Positions 40,050 through 51,552 of a stretch of 64,000 nucleotides of DNA are shown piece after piece. Both the position numbers and the translations under genes were made by a program. How positions within the stretch are numbered: position 1 is the first letter of the stretch; every line of letters starts with the position of its first letter. Location: NCBI GenBank assembly GCA_032622095.1, contig CP136066.1:53722609-53786608 (forward strand). The letters are read 5' to 3'. The DNA is from Siphonodentalium dalli. Lineage: Eukaryota; Mollusca; Scaphopoda; Gadilida; Siphonodentaliidae. The notes beneath the pieces are model-generated. The model did no database searches, was not told where the DNA came from, and was given only the letters and a program-made list of their open reading frames with translations.

Positions 40050-40461
40050 TTATTTTGCTTGTATTAAAATCTCGTAATAACATGTCACCATTGTATATAC
40101 AGGATATGATCAAAGACAGAAATGTGTGTACATATGAATTACGATCTGATAGTAATATGCTTTTGTACATTCCTTTCAACAAACAGAAAACGTTTGGCGA
40201 TAGGGCATTTTCATTTGCAGGTCCACATCTATGGAATATTATAGCATTCCACCTCACTTGAAAATATTAACTGATTTAAATAAGTTTAAGACCGGCCTCA
40301 AAACATATCTCTTTGATGTAGCATTTAATTCCTTGATATATGTGCATGTACATGTATTATGCTGATTAGGCAATGAGCTCGATGTAATGTAAAGCGCTGT
40401 TGAATATGTACTCATAATATTGAGCGCTCTACAAATTAATTATTGTATTGTATTGTATTGT
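40050..40461 (+). mobile_element. Non-LTR retrotransposon 3' end (C-terminal ORF2 remnant plus tail)
   Basis: The reading frame encodes MSPLYIQDMIKDRN, later FGDRAFSFAGPHLWN and KFKTGLKTYLFD. These are the closing motifs of many non-LTR retrotransposon reverse transcriptase ORFs, where GDRAFSVAGPxLWN is common. There is a stop between the last two blocks. It is followed by a gcgctctacaaatt-type 3' end and an attgt repeat tail (about 40439-40461). It is 5'-truncated and cannot be autonomous. Confidence 0.8.
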
Positions 40462-40539
40462 ACATGTCTAAAACATTAAAGGCATATTCTCCACTTATTT
40501 TAGTGTTTCAGACTCTGTCAGGATTAATGGTCGAACGAC

Positions 40540-40666
40540 TGGATGATCAGAAACTGTAAACCTTTTAGTTTGACTGTCCAGTCGCGAGTCCATTAACTGA
40601 CTTAAAGCACAGTTTATAATCATACAGAAAAGAGTTACTTTTATATTGAATAAAAATTCAGATAAA
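40540..40666 (+). repeat. 127-bp direct repeat, right copy
   Basis: Near-identical to 39923-40049; together they flank 490 bp that includes the LINE fragment. This is either an exceptionally long target-site duplication or a local tandem duplication later split by insertion. Confidence 0.9.
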
Positions 40667-40991
40667 CCTTGATTAATAAGACATATATATATATATATAT
40701 ATAAAAAATAGTCCATAACAACAAAACTACGCCCCTTGACAATGTTCATGTTAGTATAACTTGTGACTTCATCGCTAATCAAGCTGGGAAAGCAAACATA
40801 GGCCTATATGTATGTTGAAAACCAAATGTCAATGTGCATAGACATATCATAAAATATTAGTTTTGCGCTTCTTACAGTGCACTAAAAACTATATTTGTAT
40901 ATCAAGATAATCGACAGACTTATCAGTATCTTTTGGCACTTACATGCAATGCATATTATATTTTTTTACCCGATGGGTATTAATCAAGTAA

Positions 40992-41105
40992 AATGAGGTC
41001 CCCAGAGGGTGAATTTGGTGATTCTAGTCTGCTGTGCAGGATATAATCACTAAATTCACCCTCTGGGGACCTCATTCTGCAAATGACAGGCACCCTATTT
41101 ACAGG
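40992..41105. repeat. P1 palindromic MITE, short copy
   Basis: A single palindrome with arms gaggtccccagagggtgaat and its complement around a degenerate core, followed by caaatgacaggcacc. It is the single-palindrome form of the 254-bp double element seen elsewhere. Confidence 0.8.
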
Positions 41106-44100
41106 CCTGGCTAACTTAAAGACATATTATGGACTTGTTGGGAGGCGTGAAATTCATAAGTTAGTATTCGGGTGCTATGCCAAACTGGGGAATGTTGCAT
41201 TCTACTAACATCGCCAAAAATTTCTAAGTGATTGACCATACCACTCTGTAGAAAACATCGTCTGACATATGCTCAATTGTAAATATTTACATCTCAAATC
41301 AGGACGCAGCTATCGGAGATAAACTAACACAAATGATTTTGCCATAGAAATTCATTGCATTTAATTAATATATAAGAATGTCATTGTGTGTTGTCAATTT
41401 GGATAGATTTTTAGGGGAAAATAACTATTTTGAGCAAGATTATTCTCCATTTCTATTGGGGTCACCCTATGGAGTGTTTCACTTTAAGCTGACATTAGGC
41501 ATGAATTTTACTTTAAATGTTTTTCAGTCTAGAGATAAGAGAGATCTGAGTGTTCGGTGCAAGAAAAGTGATATTGACAATGGCACAGAGGTGAATATGA
41601 TTACACCTCTATTTTTCTCTTTCATTTTCCTCGATTCTGATTGGACATGTCCTAACAGCGCCTTAGTTATTTGTTGCTTGTATTTCTCGATAAAGATGTA
41701 AGTGGCCTTTGGGAAGGGTTAAAGGATTTATTCGGTCTAGAAACTACAAAACGCAATCGGAAAGCCCTCCCTGTTGTGATTAAAATGATCCAAGTCCCAT
41801 TCCGATCGCATAATAAATAACCCGTAAAATAAATAAATAATACCACCACCGGTATTCGGAGATTTCCGTGACTAAACTACGAGTGACGTACTTGTGGGGA
41901 GCAAATTAAAAACACAGATTCGGAGCCGGAGTTTATTATGCAGACTACGATGACGTAATCGTAAGTCAGTCGATACTAAAATGCGGAGTCGTATGCGCGC
42001 GTGTGGTGTACAGATTACGTTACGCTTTGGCCGTTTATCTGGAATAGAAGACAATAATTCTGTGAATACAGTAATTAATAGCGCCTAGAATGGTTGTTGT
42101 TTTTGTAGCCATTAATAACATGCCGGCACGTGTCTGTTTTGGTGAATAGATGGCAGTATTAGTGCTTTGATTGTCTCGCGTATTCACTCGGTGATTTGTA
42201 ATCACTCAGCGACTATTCATCAGTGTCATTCGCGAACTTGTTTGCACTCTAAAATGCCACAAAGTGAATAGAAAGAACATTATATCTCTCTGGTCATACT
42301 TATATAAGAAGCGCCCAAATTTATATAAACACTGGGCTGAATAATGTTAACTCTATTTAGGCGCTTTTGTTTTGTGTTTGTTTGTTGTTTTACTTTCGAT
42401 ATAAATATCCCGAGTATCTGTCATCGCCACATATTCCAAGATGCCTAGTAGATGTAGTGTGTTCAGTTGTGGGCGGGCTAGCGATCCATTATTTAGTACC
42501 TCCAAAAAGACAACACAGTGCGTAATTTAGAACGCTCTTTATTGTCTACCACTTTTGGGAGACGGAAGCATGGACGCTCTTTATATTTAATTGTCACAAT
42601 ACCACATACAAAATCACCCATGACATATCGAAATAAAGCACGTTCATAATTGAGAACGCTCTTTATTGTCTACACCGCGACGAAAACATGGACGCTCTTT
42701 ATTAGAGGCAATCATTGGAGTTTTGCTATGCTAACAATTCAAAAAAATCCTCTCTAGAAAGTCAATATGTGCCATCAAAACGTAAAATAAAACGAACAAC
42801 AAACACAAACTGAAAAACAATGCCAGGCTAGCCTTCAATTAAAAAAATGTCATTATGCCAAACTGCAGCCTAACTAATAATTTTTGTAGTTTCAACAGTC
42901 TGTTGTGTATTCGAGTGAATTATTTTGTTTACTCACTTATCGATCTTGACTGGAAGGATTTTAGCAAGCTGTTCACAGTCGTGCACTTCTCCACACAAAA
43001 TGTTTCATGTGAAGAAACAGACAGGAACATCATTATGACGAATATAAGCCATCATGATACATGTACTAGTACAATAACCACCACCTTTTTAATCGCACCC
43101 CATTTGTATTTAAAATTGTACGCATATAGCGCACAACGGGATGACACTAGTGTGTAAACTATCCTCCGAAATTGGTACCATACAACGAAGAATGAAGTAC
43201 CGGCATATGGCCTAACTTGTATTCTTTCAGAAACAGTTAAATTTGTTTCGCACGATATTCCGCTCGCTCATTGCATTTCTGCATAAATTAATCTCATTTC
43301 AAACAACTTTTATCGCCTCAAAGTGCATTTTAGCCATCATTATTCGTTATATAATCCAACATTCTAGCAAATCCAGTTCATAATTCAGCACATTCAAACA
43401 GTTTTATTCCGTAATCGCTATTTATCGTAAAGGCTTAGGTAATTAACCAGCGTAATTTATCAACTCGTTACGCGATTGGCGGAATTATTTCAAGCTCCAC
43501 CCACCGCTGTCATCGGTAAGCGTTGATGCAGATGATCGGTCATGTGACCGCGTTGTGGTCATGTGATCGCACTCACGTGACTGACTTCGGATATTTCCGC
43601 GATTTTTTTAATATCATAATAATAAAAATACTATCTGCTCGATTTTGAATTTTCTTGGCGAAATGGGTCTGTTAGACATATATTATTAGTATTATGACGA
43701 TAAAAAACATATTTTTTTGACAGACTAATTCCTTTAACATTCGCATGAGTCGATTGTCCTCGGGGTGATGTTTATGGTGTATCCTTGGTTACCGATCCTT
43801 TCCAGGCCTGCAAATTTGAGGCGAGCGACCATTCAGTATGCCTGGAGGTTATCCAAAATGAAAAACAGGTTGTGCCAAAGTTTTATGTAGGTCTCGCGAT
43901 AACTGATTCTCAAATTACCTTAATTTGAGACATTCAAAATTATTACAGTATTTCAATGAGTTGCAGGATGCCCATCTGTAGTTAATAATACCAGTTGTAG
44001 TGATTATAGTAGTTTGTGTAACTCTTCTGCTAACCTATGGTATGGGTTACCTAAGCAAAAAGCAGGTAAACGAAAAATAGGTTACAAATAACTTTGAAAC

Positions 44101-44814
44101 GTGCAGACCTGCTTTCTCAGTGAAATAAATGTCTTCGCTTCAAAGTTAAAACTGATTGCTTTGTTTCATTTTTTGAAGACAGATGCCAAATAATAATTTA
44201 TCTCCAAATTGTTGCCAAATAATATGGGTGTAGTGATAATTGGCTTCACCTGTAACAATTACATGATCAACAGCTTACTTCATGCGACGGGCAAACTTCA
44301 AATTCAATTTTTTAAGGCGTAATCTCAAATTCCTTATATAATTGCAGAATGGTAATGCATTAGGCGGTTTCACATCAAATTCATAATGTATCTGATTGTA
44401 TTCGCCTATTCAAAAAGTTACTTTTTATGACACAATTATTAGTTGTTCCTCTGCGTCAGTTTCGTTTTATTTACATTTACGTCGATTTTGACTTTAGCGG
44501 CCTTGAACTTCTTTTATCGCGCATTTTGTTCGTTGGCAAAATCGGCCAATAAAATTTCATCCAATTGTTCAAACTGGATACTCAACTAACAGAAATTGTG
44601 ATTTTTTACAACAGAAAGATTTGAAATAATTTTTTTATAATCTGTAAGTGGCCGCACAATATACTTGGTATAATTTCGCTTCGTGAATATATAGTGTATG
44701 TTGTTTGGCCACTTACAATTGCCGGGACGTGGCAACAGTGGGGCAGGGCGTGATTCTTGTCTCCCGCTAGTCCTGATATGATATTAATTGTCATCACTGG
44801 CAACATTTAGATTT

Positions 44815-45080
44815 TTATTCTTTCTTTACTGAATGAATTCTCCCACCCAGTTATAAAAAGTATATATCAGTATATGTATTATTTATATGTATGAGGTGTT
44901 CAGGAAATGTAAGCAGACGACCTGACAGATGAACAGATAATACAAGTGCAGAAGAATTTCTATTAATAGGTGGGAAATGTTCAGATAATATGTTCAACAA
45001 ATGACCTATTGTTTGTTGAACTTATTACCTGAACATTTCCTATGGGAACTAATCATTAACAAGTATTTTGTGGAAACATT
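44815..45080. repeat. P4 dispersed element copy
   Basis: Similar sequence occurs at 58757-59010 and 62784-63005. All have a ccagttata block, a tattcaggaaa-like block and an inverted pair gaaatgttcagataat / attatctgaacatttc around a ttcaaca loop. Two of the three copies begin ttaaccctttct, suggestive of a TTAA-targeting element. Non-coding. Confidence 0.7.
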
Positions 45081-45251
45081 TCACCCTATAGAAACTGCCT
45101 AGAAGTGAATATTAATTATAAAGTTTTCTGGTTTTGTTGGGATTTGGCACAGAATGTTGATAGCGAGTGAACCCAGAAACTCCTTGTTGATTTCAAAGCA
45201 CTTTAATATATGATTTGAACCTTGAGTTTGATTTTCTTTATATCCTTATAG

Positions 45252-45326
45252 ACTGGTTTGTTTAACATCGATGACTGTATACCATATGACCCCACACAGG
45301 AGCCAATATTCCCTCCAAGCTTACAG
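45252..45326 (+). CDS. XDH: XDH exon 8, first copy of the array
   Basis: The 75-nt exon (25 codons, phase 0) encodes TGLFNIDDCIPYDPTQEPIF followed by PPSLQ. It matches the PLDPTQEPIFPPEL segment of mammalian XDH that leads from the linker into the FAD domain. This copy has the only good pyrimidine tract (gattttctttatatccttatag) and a gtaaga donor, so it is the most likely used acceptor. Sixty-nine further complete copies follow at exact 89-bp intervals. Confidence 0.95.
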
Positions 45327-48300
45327 GTAAGATCTTATAGACTGGTTTGTTTAACATCGATGACTGTATACCATATGACCCCACACAGGAGCCAATATTC
45401 CCTCCAAGCTTACAGGTAAGATATTATAGACTGGTTTGTTTAACATCGATGACTGTATACCATATGACCCCACACAGGAGCCAATATTCCCTCCAAGCTT
45501 ACAGGTAAGATCTTATAGACTGGTTTGTTTAACATCGATGACTGTATACCATATGACCCCACACAGGAGCCAATATTCCCTCCAAGCTTACAGGTAAGAT
45601 CTTATAGACTGGTTTGTTTAACATCGATGACTGTATACCATATGACCCCACACATGAGCCAATATTCCCTCCAAGCTTACAGGTAAGATATTATAGACTG
45701 GTTTGTTTAACATCGATGACTGTATACCATATGACCCCACACAGGAGCCAATATTCCCTCCGAGCTTACAGGTAAGATATTATAGACTGGTTTGTTTAAC
45801 ATCGATGACTGTATACCATATGACCCCACACAGGAGCCAATATTCCCTCCAAGCTTACAGGTAAGATCTTATAGACTGGTTTGTTTAACATCGATGACTG
45901 TATACCATATGACCCCACACAGGAGCCAATATTCCCTCCAAGCTTACAGGTAAGATCTTATAGACTGGTTTGTTTAACATCGATGACTGTATACCATATG
46001 ACCCCACACAGGAGCCAATATTCCCTCCAAGCTTACAGGTAAGATCTTATAGACTGGTTTGTTTAACATCGATGACTGTATACCATATGACCCCACACAG
46101 GAGCCAATATTCCCTCCGAGCTTACAGGTAAGATCTTATAGACTGGTTTGTTTAACATCGATGACTGTATACCATATGACCCCACACAGGAGCCAATATT
46201 CCCACCAAGCTTACAGGTAAGATATTATAGACTGGTTTGTTTAACATCGATGACTGTATACCATATGACCCCACACAGGAGCCAATATTCCCACCAAGCT
46301 TACAGGTAAGATATTATAGACTGGTTTGTTTAACATCGATGACTGTATACCATATGACCCCACACAGGAGCCAATATTCCCACCAAGCTTACAGGTAAGA
46401 TCTTATAGACTGGTTTGTTTAACATCGATGACTGTATACCATATGACCCCACACAGGAGCCAATATTCCCACCAAGCTTACAGGTAAGTTCTTATAGACT
46501 GGTTTGTTTAACATCGATGACTGTATACCATATGACCCCACACAGGAGCCAATATTCCCTCCGAGCTTACAGGTAAGTTCTTATAGACTGGTTTGTTTAA
46601 CATCGATGACTGTATACCATATGACCCCACACAGGAGCCAATATTCCCACCAAGCTTACAGGTAAGATATTATAGACTGGTTTGTTTAACATCGATGACT
46701 GTATACCATATGACCCCACACAGGAGCCAATATTCCCACCAAGCTTACAGGTAAGATATTATAGACTGGTTTGTTTAACATCGATGACTGTATACCATAT
46801 GACCCCACACAGGAGCCAATATTCCCACCAAGCTTACAGGTAAGTTCTTATAGACTGGTTTGTTTAACATCGATGACTGTATACCATATGACCCCACACA
46901 GGAGCCAATATTCCCTCCGAGCTTACAGGAAAGTTCTTATAGACTGGTTTGTTTAACATCGATGACTGTATACCATATGACCCCACACAGGAGCCAATAT
47001 TCCCTCCGAGCTTACAGGTAAGATCTTATAGACTGGTTTGTTTAACATCGATGACTGTATACCATATGACCCCACACAGGAGCCAATATTCCCACCAAGC
47101 TTACAGGTAAGATCTTATAGACTGGTTTGTTTAACATCGATGACTGTATATCATATGACCCCACACAGGAGCCAATATTCCCTCCAAGCTTACAGGTAAG
47201 ATATTATAGACTGGTTTGTTTAACATCGATGACTGTTTACCATATGACCCCACACAGGAGCCAATATTCCCACCAAGCTTACAGGTAAGTTCTTATAGAC
47301 TGGTTTGTTTAACATCGATGACTGTTTACCATATGACCCCACACAGGAGCCAATATTCCCTCCGAGCTTACAGGTAAGATATTATAGACTGGTTTGTTTA
47401 ACATCGATGACTGTTTACCATATGACCCCACACAGGAGCCAATATTCCCTCCGAGCTTACAGGTAAGATCTTATAGACTGGTTTGTTTAACATCGATGAC
47501 TGTATACCATATGACCCCACACAGGAGCCAATATTCCCACCAAGCTTACAGGTAAGTTCTTATAGACTGGTTTGTTTAACATCGATGACTGTATACCATA
47601 TGACCCCACACAGGAGCCAATATTCCCTCCGAGCTTACAGGTAAGATCTTATAGACTGCTTTGTTTAACATCGATGACTGTATACCATATGACCCCACAC
47701 AGGAGCCAATATTCCCTCCGAGCTTACAGGTAAGATCTTATAGACTGGTTTGTTTAACATCGATGACTGTTTACCATATGACCCCACACAGGAGCCAATA
47801 TTCCCTCCGAGCTTACAGGTAAGTTCTTATAGACTGGTTTGTTTAACATCGATGACTGTATACCATATGACCCCACACAGGAGCCAATATTCCCTCCGAG
47901 CTTACAGGTAAGATCTTATAGACTGCTTTGTTTAACATCGATGACTGTATACCATATGACCCCACACAGGAGCCAATATTCCCTCCGAGCTTACAGGTAA
48001 GATCTTATAGACTGGTTTGTTTAACATCGATGACTGTTTACCATATGACCCCACACAGGAGCCAATATTCCCTCCGAGCTTACAGGTAAGTTCTTATAGA
48101 CTGGTTTGTTTAACATCGATGACTGTATACCATATGACCCCACACAGGAGCCAATATTCCCACCAAGCTTACAGGTATGTTCTTATAGACTGGTTTGTTT
48201 AACATCGATGACTGTATACCATATGACCCCACACAGGAGCCAATATTCCCTCCAAGCTTACAGGTAAGATCTTATAGACTGGTTTGTTTAACATCGATGA

Positions 48301-51300
48301 CTGTATACCATATGACCCCACACAGGAGCCAATATTCCCTCCAAGCTTACAGGTAAGATATTATAGACTGGTTTGTTTAACATCGATGACTGTATACCAT
48401 ATGACCCCACACAGGAGCCAATATTCCCTCCGAGCTTACAGGTAAGATCTTATAGACTGGTTTGTTTAACATCGATGACTGTATACCATATGACCCCACA
48501 CAGGAGCCAATATTCCCTCCAAGCTTACAGGTAAGTTCTTATAGACTGGTTTGTTTAACATCGATGACTGTATACCATATGACCCCACACAGGAGCCAAT
48601 ATTCCCTCCGAGCTTACAGGTAAGATCTTATTGACTGGTTTGTTTAACATCGATGACTGTATACCATATGACCCCACACAGGAGCCAATATTCCCTCCGA
48701 GCTTACAGGTAAGATCTTATAGACTGGTTTGTTTAACATCGATGACTGTTTACCATATGACCCCACACAGGAGCCAATATTCCCTCCGAGCTTACAGGTA
48801 AGTTCTTATAGACTGGTTTGTTTAACATCGATGACTGTATACCATATGACCCCACACAGGAGCCAATATTCCCTCCGAGCTTACAGGTAAGATCTTATAG
48901 ACTGCTTTGTTTAACATCGATGACTGTATACCATATGACCCCACACAGGAGCCAATATTCCCTCCGAGCTTACAGGTAAGATCTTATAGACTGGTTTGTT
49001 TAACATCGATGACTGTTTACCATATGACCCCACACAGGAGCCAATATTCCCTCCGAGCTTACAGGTAAGTTCTTATAGACTGGTTTGTTTAACATCGATG
49101 ACTGTATACCATATGACCCCACACAGGAGCCAATATTCCCTCCAAGCTTACAGGTAAGATATTATAGACTGGTTTGTTTAACATCGATGACTGTATACCA
49201 TATGACCCCACACAGGAGCCAATATTCCCTCCGAGCTTACAGGTAAGATCTTATAGACTGGTTTGTTTAACATCGATGACTGTATACCATATGACCCCAC
49301 ACAGGAGCCAATATTCCCTCCAAGCTTACAGGTAAGATCTTATAGACTGGTTTGTTTAACATCGATGACTGTATACCATATGACCCCACACATGAGCCAA
49401 TATTCCCACCAAGCTTACAGGTAAGTTCTTATAGACTGGTTTGTTTAACATCGATGACTGTATACCATATGACCCCACACAGGAGCCAATATTCCCTCCA
49501 AGCTTACAGGTAAGATCTTATAGACTGGTTTGTTTAACATCGATGACTGTATACCATATGACCCCACACAGGAGCCAATATTCCCACCAAGCTTACAGGT
49601 AAGTTCTTATAGACTGGTTTGTTTAACATCGATGACTGTATACCATATGACCCCACACATGAGCCAATATTCCCACCAAGCTTACAGGTAAGATCTTATA
49701 GACTGGTTTGTTTAACATCGATGACTGTATACCATATGACCCCACACAGGAGCCAATATTCCCTCCAAGCTTACAGGTAAGATCTTATAGACTGGTTTGT
49801 TTAACATCGATGACTGTATACCATATGACCCCACACAGGAGCCAATATTCCCACCAAGCTTACAGGTAAGTTCTTATAGACTGGTTTGTTTAACATCGAT
49901 GACTGTATACCATATGACCCCACACATGAGCCAATATTCCCACCAAGCTTACAGGTAAGATCTTATAGACTGGTTTGTTTAACATCGATGACTGTATACC
50001 ATATGACCCCACACAGGAGCCAATATTCCCACCAAGCTTACAGGTAAGTTCTTATAGACTGGTTTGTTTAACATCGATGACTGTATACCATATGACCCCA
50101 CACAGGAGCCAATATTCCCTCCGAGCTTACAGGTAAGATCTTATAGACTGGTTTGTTTAACATCGATGACTGTATACCATATGACCCCACACAGGAGCCA
50201 ATATTCCCTCCGAGCTTACAGGTAAGATCTTATAGACTGGTTTGTTTAACATCGATGACTGTATACCATATGACCCCACACAGGAGCCAATATTCCCACC
50301 AAGCTTACAGGTAAGTTCTTATAGACTGGTTTGTTTAACATCGATGACTGTTTACCATATGACCCCACACAGGAGCCAATATTCCCTCCAAGCTTACAGG
50401 TAAGATCTTATAGACTGGTTTGTTTAACATCGATGACTGTATACCATATGACCCCACACAGGAGCCAATATTCCCACCAAGCTTACAGGTAAGATATTAT
50501 AGACTGGTTTGTTTAACATCGATGACTGTTTACCATATGACCCCACACAGGAGCCAATATTCCCTCCGAGCTTACAGGTAAGTTCTTATAGACTGGTTTG
50601 TTTAACATCGATGACTGTTTACCATATGACCCCACACAGGAGCCAATATTCCCTCCAAGCTTACAGGTAAGATCTTATAGACTGGTTTGTTTAACATCGA
50701 TGACTGTATACCATATGACCCCACACAGGAGCCAATATTCCCTCCAAGCTTACAGGTAAGATATTATAGACTGGTTTGTTTAACATCGATGACTGTATAC
50801 CATATGACCCCACACAGGAGCCAATATTCCCTCCGAGCTTACAGGTAAGATCTTATAGACTGGTTTGTTTAACATCGATGACTGTATACCATATGACCCC
50901 ACACAGGAGCCAATATTCCCTCCGAGCTTACAGGTAAGATCTTATAGAGTGGTTTGTTTAACATCGATGACTGTATACCATATGACCCCACACAGGAGCC
51001 AATATTCCCTCCAAGCTTACAGGTAAGATATTATAGACTGGTTTGTTTAACATCGATGACTGTATACCATATGACCCCACACAGGAGCCAATATTCCCTC
51101 CGAGCTTACAGGTAAGATATTATAGACTGGTTTGTTTAACATCGATGACTGTATACCATATGACCCCACACAGGAGCCAATATTCCCACCAAGCTTACAG
51201 GTAAGATATTATAGACTGGTTTGTTTAACATCGATGACTGTATACCATATGACCCCACACAGGAGCCAATATTCCCTCCGAGCTTACAGGTAAGATATTA

Positions 51301-51392
51301 TAGACTGGTTTGTTTAACATCGATGACTGTATACCATATGACCCCACACAGGAGCCAATATTCCCTCCGAGCTTACAGGTAAGATCTTATAG

Positions 51393-51467
51393 ACTGGTTT
51401 GTTTAACATCGATGACTGTATACCATATGACCCCACACAGGAGCCAATATTCCCTCCAAGCTTACAG
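51393..51467 (+). CDS. XDH: XDH exon 8, last complete copy (copy 70)
   Basis: Identical in coding sense to copy 1. Its donor gtaaga opens into the ordinary intron 8 after a partial further copy. Being the copy nearest to exon 9, its donor is a natural choice for joining exon 9 at 52647, although any of the other donors could serve. Confidence 0.85.
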
Positions 51468-51503
51468 GTAAGATATTATAGTACTAACTTATCATTATTA
51501 CCA

Positions 51504-51552
51504 CCACACAGGAGCCAATATTCCCTCCAAGCTTACAGGTAAGATCTTATAG
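51504..51552 (+). repeat. Partial 71st exon-8 copy
   Basis: The last 35 or so bases of exon 8 reappear (ccacacaggagccaatattc and onward) with a donor gtaaga at 51539. It is preceded by tactaacttatcattattac, which looks like a branch point and short tract before cacacag. If spliced at that AG it would be a 27-nt, in-frame mini-exon encoding EPIFPPSLQ. The spacer from the copy-70 donor would be a 44-nt intron. Confidence 0.7.

Larger units (their letters stand above)
39918..45251 (+). other. Intron 7 of XDH (5.3 kb)
   Basis: The intron holds the 127-bp direct repeats around a LINE 3' end (39923-40666), an AT microsatellite (40682-40702), a P1 palindrome (40992-41105), an inverted copy of a dispersed repeat (41115-41280), paired motifs with GAACGCTCTTTATT (42530-42700), a repeat shared inverted with 54590-54650 (43800-43850), and a P4 element (44815-45080). 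It ends with the pyrimidine-rich tract gattttctttatatccttat before the first exon-8 acceptor. No exon was recognised. Confidence 0.75.
45251..51481 (+). repeat. XDH: 70-copy tandem array of XDH exon 8 (89-bp unit)
   Basis: The motif gactggtttgtttaacatcg recurs from 45251 to 51392. The distance is 6141 bp, exactly 69 times 89, so there are 70 units and no net indel. Each unit is a 75-nt exon plus a 14-nt spacer gtaagatcttatag (variants gtaagatattatag, gtaagttcttatag). The exon is open in frame 0 in every copy. I see 69 of 70 donors keeping GT (copy 19 has ggaaag) and 69 of 70 acceptors keeping AG (the one before copy 39 reads tattg). Common exon variants are synonymous CCT/CCA and CCA/CCG; rarer ones change I to L (about 10 copies), Q to H (4), G to A (3), P to S (1) and T to S (1). 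Read straight through, the 89-bp period shifts frame each unit, so the array is not one ORF. Confidence 0.97.

Noticed and set aside
46771-48202. Two 61-codon ORFs at 46771-46956 and 48017-48202 that look like a repeated protein
   Set aside because: They are read-through of exon 8, its 14-nt spacer and the next copy in a shifted frame. The true unit is the 25-codon exon with splice sites.
45251-51552. CRISPR-like appearance of the regular array
   Set aside because: The units are 89 bp and near-identical throughout, with no unique spacers. They encode a known XDH exon in a eukaryotic gene.
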